From JBBRWO01 sp964388455 (lineage in GTDB: Bacteria; Actinomycetota; Coriobacteriia; Anaerosomatales; JAAXUF01), in NCBI GenBank assembly GCA_964388455.1, contig CAYMAN010000005.1:1-64000 (forward strand): a stretch of 64,000 nt of DNA, given 5' to 3'. Below the pieces are notes generated by a model. The model had not been told where the DNA came from. It saw nothing but the letters and a program-made list of their open reading frames with translations, and did no database searches. Shown piece by piece: positions 51,420 through 61,730 of this stretch (position 1 is its first letter; every line of letters begins with the position of its first letter). A program made the translations under genes and the position numbers.

Positions 51420-52799
51420 ATGCCACGCACCGCGATCGCCTGGTTCCGGCGCGACCTGCGACTCGCCGATAACCCCGCGCTGACCTACGCCATCGAGCAT
51501 GCGGACACGGTCGTACCGGTGCATGTCGCCGACGACCCCGCAGCACCGTTCGCTCCCGGCGCCGCATCGAGGGCGTGGCTGGAGGGCTCGCTAGCTGCCC
51601 TTGGCGAGTCGCTGATGGCGCGTGGCGCGGACCTCTCTCGCCTCGACGGTCCTGCGGTCAGCACGCTGCCGGAGTTCGCCGCGGCGTGCGGCGCGCAACT
51701 CGTGACCTGCACACGCGACTGGTCCCCCGCCGCCGTGGCCGAGGAGGACGATGTCCGCAGTGCGCTCGCGTCAGCGGGAATCGAGCTGTTCGTGGCCGAG
51801 AGCCAACTCCTCGTGGAACCAGACCGCGTGCGCACCGGAGGCGGAACGCCGTACTCGGTGTTCACGCCGTACTCGCATGCGTGGGCCGCTGCATGGCGCC
51901 CGAGCGAGCCTTTACCCGCGCCGGCGCGAGTCCCTGGTATGGCCCCCTCGAGCGCTGGAGTGCCGCACTCCTCGTGCGGCCTCGTGTTGGACGGCGCGTC
52001 CCCGACCCCAGGCGATCTCACTGCGTGGTGGACACCGGGTGAGCTAGGCGCCCAGCAGCGACTCGCGGCGTTCTCGGCGGTGTGCGTGGGCGACTACGAT
52101 CGTGATCGCGACCTGCCGGCCGTCTCCGGCACCAGCGAGCTCTCGGCGCACCTCGCGTTTGGCGAGCTGTCTCCTCGGCAGGTCGTGGCGGCGGTGCTCG
52201 CGAAATCCGAGGAGTCGGTGGCGTGGGCGTTCATTCGGCAGCTTGCGTGGCGGGAGTTCAGTTACCACGTTCTGCATGCGCATCCCAAGACCCAGAGCGA
52301 GCCGCTGAGGCCGCAGTACGCCGCGTTCCCGTGGCGTGACGACGCACGCGGTACGGCCGCATGGCTCGACGGTCGCACTGGGTTTGCGCTGGTGGACGCG
52401 GGGATGCGCCAACTCGCCGCAACGGGCTGGATGCACAATCGCGTGCGCTTGGTCGTGGCGTCATTCCTGGTCAAGGACCTGCTGGTGCCGTGGCAGACCG
52501 GCGAAGCCGCGTTTCGCGAGCGGCTGGTCGACTACGACCCGGCGGCCAACGCGTTCAACTGGCAGTGGGTCGCCGGATCCGGAGCCGACGCGGCACCGTA
52601 CTTCCGCGTCTTCAACCCGGCGACGCAGGCCAAGCGGTTCGATCCGCTCGGCGAGTATGTGCGTCGATGGGTGCCCGAGTACGGCACGCCGGAATACCCT
52701 GCGCCGATCGTCGACCACGCCGAAGCGCGGACCCGTGCACTCGCAGCGCTTGCCGCAATGAGCTCGGCCGCCGCAACGCAGCTCGGGGCCACTACTTAG
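51420..52799 (+). CDS. Deoxyribodipyrimidine photolyase
   Basis: A 459-residue FAD-dependent DNA repair enzyme. N-terminal antenna domain (IAWFRRDLRLADNPAL), C-terminal FAD domain with FIRQLAWREFSYHVL, GMRQLAATGWMHNRVRLVVASFLVKDLL and WQWVAGSGADAAPYFRVFNP. ATG at 51420 with AGGAG upstream; the longer frame overlaps the divergent gene. A light-driven repair enzyme in an anaerobe-like genome suggests exposure to light at least at times. Its 3' end overlaps the convergent lipoprotein gene by eight bases. Confidence 0.94.
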   Translation: MPRTAIAWFRRDLRLADNPALTYAIEHADTVVPVHVADDPAAPFAPGAASRAWLEGSLAALGESLMARGADLSRLDGPAVSTLPEFAAACGAQLVTCTRDWSPAAVAEEDDVRSALASAGIELFVAESQLLVEPDRVRTGGGTPYSVFTPYSHAWAAAWRPSEPLPAPARVPGMAPSSAGVPHSSCGLVLDGASPTPGDLTAWWTPGELGAQQRLAAFSAVCVGDYDRDRDLPAVSGTSELSAHLAFGELSPRQVVAAVLAKSEESVAWAFIRQLAWREFSYHVLHAHPKTQSEPLRPQYAAFPWRDDARGTAAWLDGRTGFALVDAGMRQLAATGWMHNRVRLVVASFLVKDLLVPWQTGEAAFRERLVDYDPAANAFNWQWVAGSGADAAPYFRVFNPATQAKRFDPLGEYVRRWVPEYGTPEYPAPIVDHAEARTRALAALAAMSSAAATQLGATT

Positions 52800-53268
52800 G
52801 AGTCACGACCACGCTGACTTGGGTCGTCGAAGTGTCCGTCGACCTGGTGAGGGTGAACAGCGCGTCGAACTGCTTCACGGTTGCTGCGAGAATCGCGACC
52901 TTCTCGGTGTCTGTGCTGGCATCGGTCGCCTCGGTGGTCCAGCCCGACTTCTCGAGCCCGACACCGAAGCCCTTCACGACCGCATCGAACTCGTCGTCTG
53001 TGGTGAAGGTGGCGTTCCAGCTGATGCCGGTAGGAGCGCGCGTGGTACTGGACGTTGTGACCGTGGAGCCCGGCCACAACGGAAGCGACTCGGGTCGACC
53101 CTCGACCAGCTGCTCGCCGGCCAATGTCGCCTCGACGCTCGCGACTTGCGGAGCCAGCGTGACGACCGCAGGCGCGGGCGTGAACTTCTCCTTGAGCGTC
53201 CCGCATCCTGACGCCGACAAGCCGACAGCCACCAGGACCGCCACATACACAAGTCTCAAACCGCGCAT
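52792..53268 (-). CDS. Small lipoprotein, unknown function
   Basis: A 158-residue protein with signal peptide and lipobox (LSASGC, Cys22), a Thr/Val/Ala-rich middle and a C-terminal strand-rich part ending TTQVSVVVTPK. ATG at 53268 with AAGGGAG. The frame upstream runs through the tRNA-Sec gene and is rejected. No family recognised. Confidence 0.75.
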   Translation of the reverse strand: MRGLRLVYVAVLVAVGLSASGCGTLKEKFTPAPAVVTLAPQVASVEATLAGEQLVEGRPESLPLWPGSTVTTSSTTRAPTGISWNATFTTDDEFDAVVKGFGVGLEKSGWTTEATDASTDTEKVAILAATVKQFDALFTLTRSTDTSTTQVSVVVTPK

Positions 53269-53375
53269 CGAACTCCCTTTCGTCCCACTCCAGCCGAGAA
53301 GCCACCCGCATCGTGACGGCTCCGGTGACACAAGCGCCCCGCCGAGAACCCCGGCGGGACGCTGATTCCGCGCAA

Positions 53376-53472
53376 TGGCGGAAGCGTGTGCGAATCGAAC
53401 ACACCCGGGAGGCTCTTCACCCCCCACACTGGTTTTGAAGACCAGGGGCCCCACCAGGAACCATCCGCCTCC
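53376..53472 (-). tRNA. selC: tRNA-Sec (anticodon UCA)
   Basis: 97 bases including encoded CCA. A long acceptor stem pairs GGAGGCG with CGCTTCC (eighth pair G-A not canonical). The D-arm has six pairs (GGTTCC/GGGGCC). The anticodon stem is CTGGT/ACCAG with loop CTTCAAA, anticodon TCA. There is a long variable arm, and the T-arm GTGTG-TTCGATT-CGCAC. It decodes the UGA codons in the formate dehydrogenase and selD genes. Confidence 0.95.
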
Positions 53473-53481
53473 ATCTGGGGC

Positions 53482-53510
53482 ATTGTCCCGACGCGGATAG
53501 GCCCTGTCAA
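53482..53510 (-). promoter_or_regulatory. Promoter of tRNA-Sec gene
   Basis: On the minus strand a perfect -35 TTGACA (53510-53505) and a -10 GACAAT (53487-53482) are spaced by 17 bases, ending nine bases before the mature tRNA 5' end. Confidence 0.65.
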
Positions 53511-53630
53511 ACGCCGGCTGACTGATGTCGCCGTATGAGGATGTTCTCATCACGCTCTCATGCGCCCTTCACGACCGTTGTCGATTCTAGGTATAGGCAC
53601 TTCTCCCGCACCCGGCAGACAGGCGAGACG

Positions 53631-55124
53631 ATGGCGCAGGCAAAGGCGTGGATCGCGAGGAATCGGTTCTTCGCGATCTTGGGCGGCCTGGCACTGGCGA
53701 TGGTCCTCGGCGCCGCGTTCGTCGGTGTGGCCGGCGCGACCAGCTCGCCTTCCTTCTGTCGCGCCGCGTGTCATGAGATGAGGCCGTACCACGACGCTTG
53801 GGCCACCGGCCCACACAAAGGCATCTCCTGTATCGAGTGTCACGTCGATCCCGGTGCCGTCGCTCAGCTCAAACACAAGGTGGTCGCCCTCGGCGAAGTC
53901 GCCACCCACTTTCGCGGCGACACGTCGTTCCCACGCGAGGTGCAGGCCGAGGTTCCCAGTGAACGATGCGTCCGTTGCCACTCCAAGATCTCGATCGTCA
54001 GCACCGGGTTCGATCATGCCGTCCACGCCAGGCGCGGCCCCTGTACGCAGTGCCATGCGGATGCAGGCCACAAGGTCACCATCACCGCGCTGAAGGCTGC
54101 CGGCTACTACAGCGGGTTCACAGGCACCGGCGCGTCAGCCGAGAGCACCACCGCGATCGTCGATCGTGGCCGGGCCGACCTTCCCGGCCACGTGAGCATC
54201 TCGTGCTCGCGCTGCCACGTGATGTCGGCAAACACGTGCTCGGGATGCCATAAACCCAAGCACCCCGCCCGCGGCGAATGCGGCACCTGTCACGCGACAG
54301 GCGCGGAGTTCATCTTCACGCACCCCGTTGACCGACCCGACTGCAAGTCCTGCCACACTCCCAAGCCCACGCACACGAAGTCTTCTTCCCCGACGACCCG
54401 GTGCGTGACCTGTCACAAGCAGCCGGGCGTCAAGTGGTCGTTCACGCACCCTTCGAAGACCTCCGATTGTGAGTCGTGCCACGCCCGTCCCGCCAAGCAC
54501 CGCGCCGGTACCTGCACTCAGTGTCACGCGGCCGGCGGCAGCTGGAAGTTCAAGCATCCCGCCGCAAAGTCAGACTGCCAGTCCTGCCACAACAGGCCGT
54601 CCGGCCACAGATCCGGCTCGTGCACGACGTGCCACTCCGTCGGCTCCTCTTGGGCATTCAGGCACCCGAGCAACGGTTCCTCCTGCGCGACATGTCACAA
54701 CCGCCCGTCCGGTCACCGCTCAGGTTCGTGCACCTCGTGTCACTCGACCGGCTCTCGATGGAGCTTCAGGCACCCTGGCAACGGCGTATCGTGCTCGTCA
54801 TGTCACAACCGTCCCTCTGGTCACAAGTCCGGATCGTGCAGCACGTGTCACTCCGTCGGCAAGCGCTGGACCTTCAGGCACGGATCATCGAGCAAGTGTT
54901 CCTCGTGCCACCGGGCACCGTCGAAGCACTACGGCACAAGCTGCTCACGCTGCCACTCGCCGAGCAGATCGTGGAAGAGCGCATCGTTCCGTCACCCAGG
55001 CATACCGGGCGGAGAGCACCGCTACACCTCGTTCTCCTGTGTGAAGTGCCACCCCGGTGACGGTCGCGGCCCTGGTCACTACTGCAGCTGCCACGGCAAC
55101 ACGTCTGGTCCCGACGACGATTAG
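53631..55124 (+). CDS. NapC-like cytochrome with tandem-repeat multihaem tail
   Basis: A 497-residue protein. One N-terminal membrane helix (about 15-36) is followed by a NapC/NrfH-like head with CRAACHEMRPYHDAW (CX3CH at the first site) and GISCIECHVDPGAVAQLKHKV. Nineteen canonical CXXCH motifs follow. From about residue 273 the tail is tandem: four 36-residue units of the form HP....C..CH.RPSGHRSGSC..CHS.G..W.F, flanked by degenerate units. Each unit has two CXXCH and two spare His (HP and GH), exactly enough for bis-His ligation of both haems. Start at the ATG at 53631; the longer frame lacks protein character. A NapC head would take electrons from menaquinol and the tail could carry them outward. 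Confidence 0.9.
   Translation: MAQAKAWIARNRFFAILGGLALAMVLGAAFVGVAGATSSPSFCRAACHEMRPYHDAWATGPHKGISCIECHVDPGAVAQLKHKVVALGEVATHFRGDTSFPREVQAEVPSERCVRCHSKISIVSTGFDHAVHARRGPCTQCHADAGHKVTITALKAAGYYSGFTGTGASAESTTAIVDRGRADLPGHVSISCSRCHVMSANTCSGCHKPKHPARGECGTCHATGAEFIFTHPVDRPDCKSCHTPKPTHTKSSSPTTRCVTCHKQPGVKWSFTHPSKTSDCESCHARPAKHRAGTCTQCHAAGGSWKFKHPAAKSDCQSCHNRPSGHRSGSCTTCHSVGSSWAFRHPSNGSSCATCHNRPSGHRSGSCTSCHSTGSRWSFRHPGNGVSCSSCHNRPSGHKSGSCSTCHSVGKRWTFRHGSSSKCSSCHRAPSKHYGTSCSRCHSPSRSWKSASFRHPGIPGGEHRYTSFSCVKCHPGDGRGPGHYCSCHGNTSGPDDD
54447..54878 (+). repeat. Four 108-bp tandem di-haem repeats
   Basis: Four consecutive in-frame 108-base units, each encoding 36 residues with two CXXCH motifs. The central CHNRPSGHRSGSC block is nearly identical in units two to four. 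Less regular units lie on both sides. Confidence 0.88.
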
Positions 55125-55251
55125 CCACACGGAACATCGCCCGCCGCTGAGCGGACAAGCCCCGGCACCGGCCCCGACACCGCGGTGCACCCTCAGCCCC
55201 AGACGATGGTCCAGCACGAGAATAGGGCACAATGTAGGTGTGGACATTTGA

Positions 55252-55785
55252 TTGAGTGAAAGCGATACAGCAGTGAACAGAGTACTTCGCACAGCACTCG
55301 TATCCGCATCCGTTCTCCTGTCGGGAACGGTCGCTTTCGCCGTTGCGGCCGCCATCGCCCCTCCCGGTGTCGACGGCGTCGACGTGGTCGTCACCAATCG
55401 GCCGGTCCTGTCCTTAGCTGCAGCCGCGACGCCACGTCCCGCGACCACGACCTTTGCCACAGCCACGCCAGTGGACCGCTCTGAGAAGCGGGCGGGAACG
55501 ACCATGACTGCCCCGCGGAGCAAGACCGTCGTCACCGGTGGCGATTCTGGGACTCGGCCCATCGGCGCTGTAGCTCCTACCGTAAAGCCCAGACCGCCGG
55601 TCAGCACGGTCGTCGAAACCGAATCCGACCGCGAGGTCGTGACTCCGCCGGTTCGAGATGATGACCATGACGAACCGGACGACGACGATGATGATGAGCG
55701 CCCGAGCGACTCGTCCCCTTCAGTCGATACCGAGAACGAGGCGCGAGAGGACATCTCGCGCCCGTCCGGCACCAAGGGGGACTGA
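55252..55785 (+). CDS. Single-pass membrane protein with acidic tail
   Basis: A 177-residue protein: N-terminal helix (about 12-37), then an Ala/Thr/Pro-rich extracytoplasmic region and a strongly acidic tail (DDDHDEPDDDDDD about 134-146). Start uncertain: TTG at 55252 or GTG at 55273, neither with a strong ribosome binding site. It lies two bases before the response regulator gene, so it may be part of that operon, for example as a sensed or cation-binding partner. No family recognised. Confidence 0.55.
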   Translation: MSESDTAVNRVLRTALVSASVLLSGTVAFAVAAAIAPPGVDGVDVVVTNRPVLSLAAAATPRPATTTFATATPVDRSEKRAGTTMTAPRSKTVVTGGDSGTRPIGAVAPTVKPRPPVSTVVETESDREVVTPPVRDDDHDEPDDDDDDERPSDSSPSVDTENEAREDISRPSGTKGD

Positions 55786-55787
55786 CC

Positions 55788-56456
55788 GTGCGTATCCTGG
55801 TCGTCGAAGACGAGGACTCGATCGCCTCGTTCGTGGTGAAAGGTCTCTCGGCGGAGGGACACACGGTCGAGCGCGCCGACACGGCCGCAGAAGGTGCAGC
55901 GCTCGGGATGACCTACGATTTCGACCTGGTGCTGCTCGACCTCATGCTTCCCGACGGCAGCGGCATGGACGTTCTCAGGCGCATCCGTACCGAGAAGCCC
56001 GAACTACCGATCATCGTCGTCAGCGCGCTGGGTGAGATCGACGATAAGGTCAACCTGCTCGATGCCGGCGCAGACGACTACCTCGTCAAGCCGTTCGCAT
56101 TCGCCGAGCTGGCCGCACGCGTGCGAGCAGCCGGAAGACAGGGCGCGGCCTCATCGCACACCTTGTGCGTCGGAGATCTGATGCTGGACACGAGAACTCG
56201 GGTTGCCAAGCGCGGCGACGACATCGCAGCAGACCTGCCCAGCAGGGAGTTCGCACTGCTCGAGTACCTCATGCGCCATGCCGGCCACATACTCACTCGC
56301 CAGCAGCTGCTCGACGCTGTGTGGGGGATCGGCTTCGATGCCGGCAGTAACGTCGTGGACGTCTACGTCAGCTACCTGCGGCGCAAGCTCGATCGCACGA
56401 GCGAGGCCTCGGTGATCGAGACCGTACGCGGCGCGGGATACCGTGTCCGAGCGTAA
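55788..56456 (+). CDS. OmpR-family response regulator
   Basis: A 222-residue protein: receiver domain with acidic pocket (VVEDED), phospho-acceptor Asp in LVLLDLMLPDGSG, Lys in DDYLVKPF, then a winged-helix DNA-binding domain (LPSREFALLEYLMRHAGHILTRQQLLDAVWG). GTG at 55788 with AAGGGGG. The stop overlaps the kinase start. Confidence 0.95.
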   Translation: MRILVVEDEDSIASFVVKGLSAEGHTVERADTAAEGAALGMTYDFDLVLLDLMLPDGSGMDVLRRIRTEKPELPIIVVSALGEIDDKVNLLDAGADDYLVKPFAFAELAARVRAAGRQGAASSHTLCVGDLMLDTRTRVAKRGDDIAADLPSREFALLEYLMRHAGHILTRQQLLDAVWGIGFDAGSNVVDVYVSYLRRKLDRTSEASVIETVRGAGYRVRA

Positions 56457-57855
56457 GCGGAAGTTCCTCTCGGCAAGCGGACGCGTCGTCGCTGCGATGA
56501 CCACGCTCTTGGCTGTGGCCGTGATCGCGTTGTGTGTGCTCGCCTACTTCATCACCCTGCGAAATCTGTCCGCCGACGTCGACCGAGCGCTTGCACGCGA
56601 GGCGTCCGCGTACTCCGCCGCGGTGCGCAGCGCACCCGCAAGTGAGGCTCTGGTCACGGCCACACGCGAGTATCTGCAGGGTCGCGAGACGGCCACGTCC
56701 GGCTTCAGCCCGGTGCTGCTCCTATCGTTGGAGAGCGGACGCGTGATCTCCAACTCCACACTCAAACTCGAGGCTGCGGCGGGCAACCTCGCACTCGTCA
56801 CCCCTGTCGCCTCGCCCGGGTACGTCACCGTCACGCTAGGCGACGCCGAGTACCGCACACTCTCCGTACCGGTACTGAGCAGCAGCGGGGTCCGGCTCGG
56901 CACGTTTCAGGTCGCACTTTCCGCCGAGACGCCGCGAACCGTCGCTGCCGGCGTTGCGGCGTCGCTTGGTGCGGCGGGCTTCGTCGTATTGCTGCTGGGG
57001 GCGCTCGTCTCGGTCTGGGCGGCTCGCGGCGCACTGGCACCGCTCACGCAGATGGCGAGCGACGCAACTGCGATCACGCTTGCCAAGCCCGGCAACGGTA
57101 TCGCGTACAACGGACCCCGGGACGAGCTGGGCACGCTTGCCGAGGCGCTCAACGCCATGCTGGAGCGGCTCGAGCGCGCCTACGACGATCAGCGGCGTTT
57201 CGTTGCCGATGCCAGTCATGAGCTGCGCACACCGGTCGCGATCGTACGCGGCAACATCGAACTGCTTCGCAGCGGTCACAGCACCGAGCGGGACGCAGAG
57301 GAATCACTCGCCATGATCGAGGCCGAAGCGATACGCATGAGCAAGCTGCTCGATGAGCTGCTCTCGCTCGCTCGTCTCGAAGGCGCTTCTCGACCGTTTC
57401 AGCCTCTCGAAGTGCGCACGTTACTCGAAGAAGTCGCCGCACGAGCCCACACGCTCGGCAATCGCGACATCACGCTCGACGGGCCGTGCGGGCTGTGGAT
57501 CGAAGGCGACCCCGACCTGCTCGATCAGGCGCTGGTGAACCTCATGCGCAACGCCATCGCGCACACTCGGGACGGCGGCTCGATCGTACTGGCTTGCCGG
57601 GCGGTGTCCTCGGCGATCCGCATCACCATCACAGACGATGGACCAGGTGTCCCCGAGGCCGATCTTGGCCGCATCTTTGATCGCTTCTACCGCGCGCCAG
57701 GTAAGCGTCCGGCGCGTGGCGGCGGAGCGGGGCTCGGACTGGCGATCTCCAAGCGTCTCATCGAGATCCACGGCGGCACGCTCCACGCCGAGAACGCGCA
57801 GCCCACCGGCGCACGCTTCATCATCGAGCTTCCCGTGATCGACGAGCCGACGTAG
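56443..57855 (+). CDS. Sensor histidine kinase
   Basis: A 470-residue membrane kinase. Transmembrane helices about 15-40 and 168-192 flank an extracytoplasmic sensor of about 125 residues. Then come HAMP, H-box DASHELRTPVAIVRGN, N-box NLMRNAIAHT, DDGPGVPEADLGRIFDRFYR and GGAGLGLAISKRLIEIHGG. GTG start overlaps the response regulator by 14 bases. Signal unknown; position after the haem-wire gene suggests, but does not prove, control of it. Confidence 0.94.
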   Translation: MSERKRKFLSASGRVVAAMTTLLAVAVIALCVLAYFITLRNLSADVDRALAREASAYSAAVRSAPASEALVTATREYLQGRETATSGFSPVLLLSLESGRVISNSTLKLEAAAGNLALVTPVASPGYVTVTLGDAEYRTLSVPVLSSSGVRLGTFQVALSAETPRTVAAGVAASLGAAGFVVLLLGALVSVWAARGALAPLTQMASDATAITLAKPGNGIAYNGPRDELGTLAEALNAMLERLERAYDDQRRFVADASHELRTPVAIVRGNIELLRSGHSTERDAEESLAMIEAEAIRMSKLLDELLSLARLEGASRPFQPLEVRTLLEEVAARAHTLGNRDITLDGPCGLWIEGDPDLLDQALVNLMRNAIAHTRDGGSIVLACRAVSSAIRITITDDGPGVPEADLGRIFDRFYRAPGKRPARGGGAGLGLAISKRLIEIHGGTLHAENAQPTGARFIIELPVIDEPT

Positions 57856-57868
57856 AGCGCATCGACCA

Positions 57869-59779
<1,911 letters not shown>

Positions 59780-59786
59780 CCTGGCG

Positions 59787-61187
59787 CTACGCTCCCAGAA
59801 TCTCGCCGAGACGCGCGACGACCGTGTCCGACTCGTCGGCACACAGCAGCGTGCGGGGGTCGATGAGGAGACGACCGTCCTTCACGCGCGCGATGATCGC
59901 CGGCTCCGCGCCGAGGCGCAGTCGCGACTCGAGATCTCCGACGCTCAGCGCGGCGGGTGCAACCGTCACGACGACGGTCGGGATCTCGGCCAGCGGCAGC
60001 GATCCGCCGCCGGCGCGCGCGATGTCGTCTACGCACTCGACCGTCGCCGCGCTTCCCACCGTCTCGCGAATGCGTGCGGCGAGCGCCTCGGCACGTACAC
60101 GGACGTCGGCCTGAGGCTCGGTCAGCATTCGCAGCGTGGGGATGTCTTTGAGCGCGCGCTCCTCGTCGAGGTATGCACGCAACGTGGCCTCAAGCGCGGC
60201 GAGCGTCATCTTATCGAGCCGCACCGCACGCGCCATGGGGTGCTTCTTGAGCCTGGCGATGATCTCCCACCGGCCAACCAGGATGCCTGCCTGCGGTCCG
60301 CCCAGCAGCTTGTCGCCCGACGCCGATACCAGGTCCGCCCCGGCCGCGATCGACGCGCCCACCGTAGGCTCATCGGGCAGGCCGTACTTCGCGAGGTCCA
60401 CGAGCACACCCGAGCCCTGGTCCTCGAACACCGGCACACCCTGCGATGCGCCAAGCTTCACGAGGTCGGCAAGCGAGACCTCCTCGGTGAATCCGACCAC
60501 GCGGTAGTTGCTCGAGTGAACCTTGAGCAGCAGCCCCGTGTTCGCCGTCATCGCGCGTTCATAGTCCGAGAGGTGCGTCTTGTTGGTGGCGCCGATCTCG
60601 ACCATCGTCGCGCCGGACTCGCGCATGATGTCCGGGATGCGGAAGCTCCCGCCGATCTCGACGAGCTGACCGCGCGACACGATCGCTTCCTTGCCGCGCG
60701 ACAATGCCGCGATGCCGAGCATGACGGCTGCGGCGTTGTTGTTGACGGCCATCGCCGCCTCGGCGCCGGTGAGTCGACACAGCAGCGACTCCACATGCGC
60801 ATGACGGCTGCCGCGCTCACCGCTGTCGACGTCGTACTCCAGCGTCGAGTAGCTGGCGGCTACCTCCTGAACGGCGGCCGCGGCCTTCTCGGAGAGCACG
60901 CTGCGGCCGAGGTTGGTGTGCACGATGATGCCGGTGGCGTTGATGACCCGGCGCAGTGACGGCCGAGCAGCGAGTGCCGCGCGCGTCACGGCCTCGAGGG
61001 CGACGCTCGAAGCAGCGGGCTCGAACACCTCGCCGGCGAGCAGCCGTGCTCTGGCATCCTCGATCGCGCCGCGCACCGCGTCGAGAACGATCGCTCGTGG
61101 GTATACCGCCAGCGCGTCGGACAGCTCGGGCGTCGCAAGGACGTCGTCGGTCTTGGGAAGCGTTCGGAGTAGCGCATTAGTATCCAT
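59787..61187 (-). CDS. selA: L-seryl-tRNA(Sec) selenium transferase
   Basis: A 466-residue PLP enzyme that converts Ser-tRNA(Sec) to Sec-tRNA(Sec). NATGIIVHTNLGRSVLSE, AVNNNAAAVML, FEDQGSGVL and SASGDKLLGGPQAGIL (PLP Lys) are diagnostic. The ATG at 61187 gives the usual N-terminus; an ATG at 61262 overlapping the yedF-like stop (TGATG) would add 25 residues and cannot be excluded. Confidence 0.96.
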   Translation of the reverse strand: MDTNALLRTLPKTDDVLATPELSDALAVYPRAIVLDAVRGAIEDARARLLAGEVFEPAASSVALEAVTRAALAARPSLRRVINATGIIVHTNLGRSVLSEKAAAAVQEVAASYSTLEYDVDSGERGSRHAHVESLLCRLTGAEAAMAVNNNAAAVMLGIAALSRGKEAIVSRGQLVEIGGSFRIPDIMRESGATMVEIGATNKTHLSDYERAMTANTGLLLKVHSSNYRVVGFTEEVSLADLVKLGASQGVPVFEDQGSGVLVDLAKYGLPDEPTVGASIAAGADLVSASGDKLLGGPQAGILVGRWEIIARLKKHPMARAVRLDKMTLAALEATLRAYLDEERALKDIPTLRMLTEPQADVRVRAEALAARIRETVGSAATVECVDDIARAGGGSLPLAEIPTVVVTVAPAALSVGDLESRLRLGAEPAIIARVKDGRLLIDPRTLLCADESDTVVARLGEILGA

Positions 61188-61261
61188 AGCTGGGATTCTA
61201 CCCGACCCGTGCGCCGCGTGATGCAGCGACGGCATTTCCGTCGTGTATGACTCGTTAGCCA

Positions 61262-61597
61262 TCAGCCGACGGTCAGCACGTCATCTGCCATAAGCGCTGC
61301 CACTGCATCCGCCATGATTCCGACCTCACCGATCGCCAACCGATCCTTCAGGCCCAGGTAGTCGAGGCAGGTGCCGCACGCCTTGATCGGCACACCCTTC
61401 TCAGCGAGCAGTGTCAGATCGTCGAGCGAGGTCGATCCTTCGCATGCGAGGAGCACGCCGGCGTTCATCAGCGTCACGGCGACCGGTGTCTCGGCGTTCC
61501 GTGCGAGCGTGTAGAGGAAGTTCCTCATGAGAACCGTACCAAGCTCATCGTCGCCATGCCCGATGCGATCGGAGGTGATGAAGACTCGTTTGGACAT
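61262..61597 (-). CDS. YedF-like DsrE-fold selenium metabolism protein, no TusA domain
   Basis: A 111-residue protein matching the C-terminal DsrE-like domain of YedF (VFITSDRIGHGDDELGTVLMRNFLYTL, LMNAGVLLACEGS, IKACGTCLDYLGLKDRLAIGEV). The N-terminal TusA/SirA-like domain of full YedF is absent. Cys residues in CGTC are likely persulfide or perselenide carriers. ATG at 61597 with AGAGGAG. Between selD and selA in the same direction. Confidence 0.88.
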   Translation of the reverse strand: MSKRVFITSDRIGHGDDELGTVLMRNFLYTLARNAETPVAVTLMNAGVLLACEGSTSLDDLTLLAEKGVPIKACGTCLDYLGLKDRLAIGEVGIMADAVAALMADDVLTVG

Positions 61598-61730
61598 GAG
61601 CGCTCCTCTGCAGGATTCAGCGTCGCCGATAAGGGCGAACATATACGAGAGTTCCGTTGTGATTATAGCGCGCCGAGACCGCACATGCGCGACAGCCGCC
61701 TCGCAGGCGGCGACTCAGCCGGCTTGGGCG

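Noticed and set aside
53535..53550. Inverted repeat ATGAG-N6-CTCAT before the NapC-like gene as an operator
   Set aside because: Only five-base arms, one copy, no second instance found; too weak to list as a feature.
53269..53553. Longer N-terminus of the small lipoprotein
   Set aside because: It would translate the tRNA-Sec gene and its promoter.
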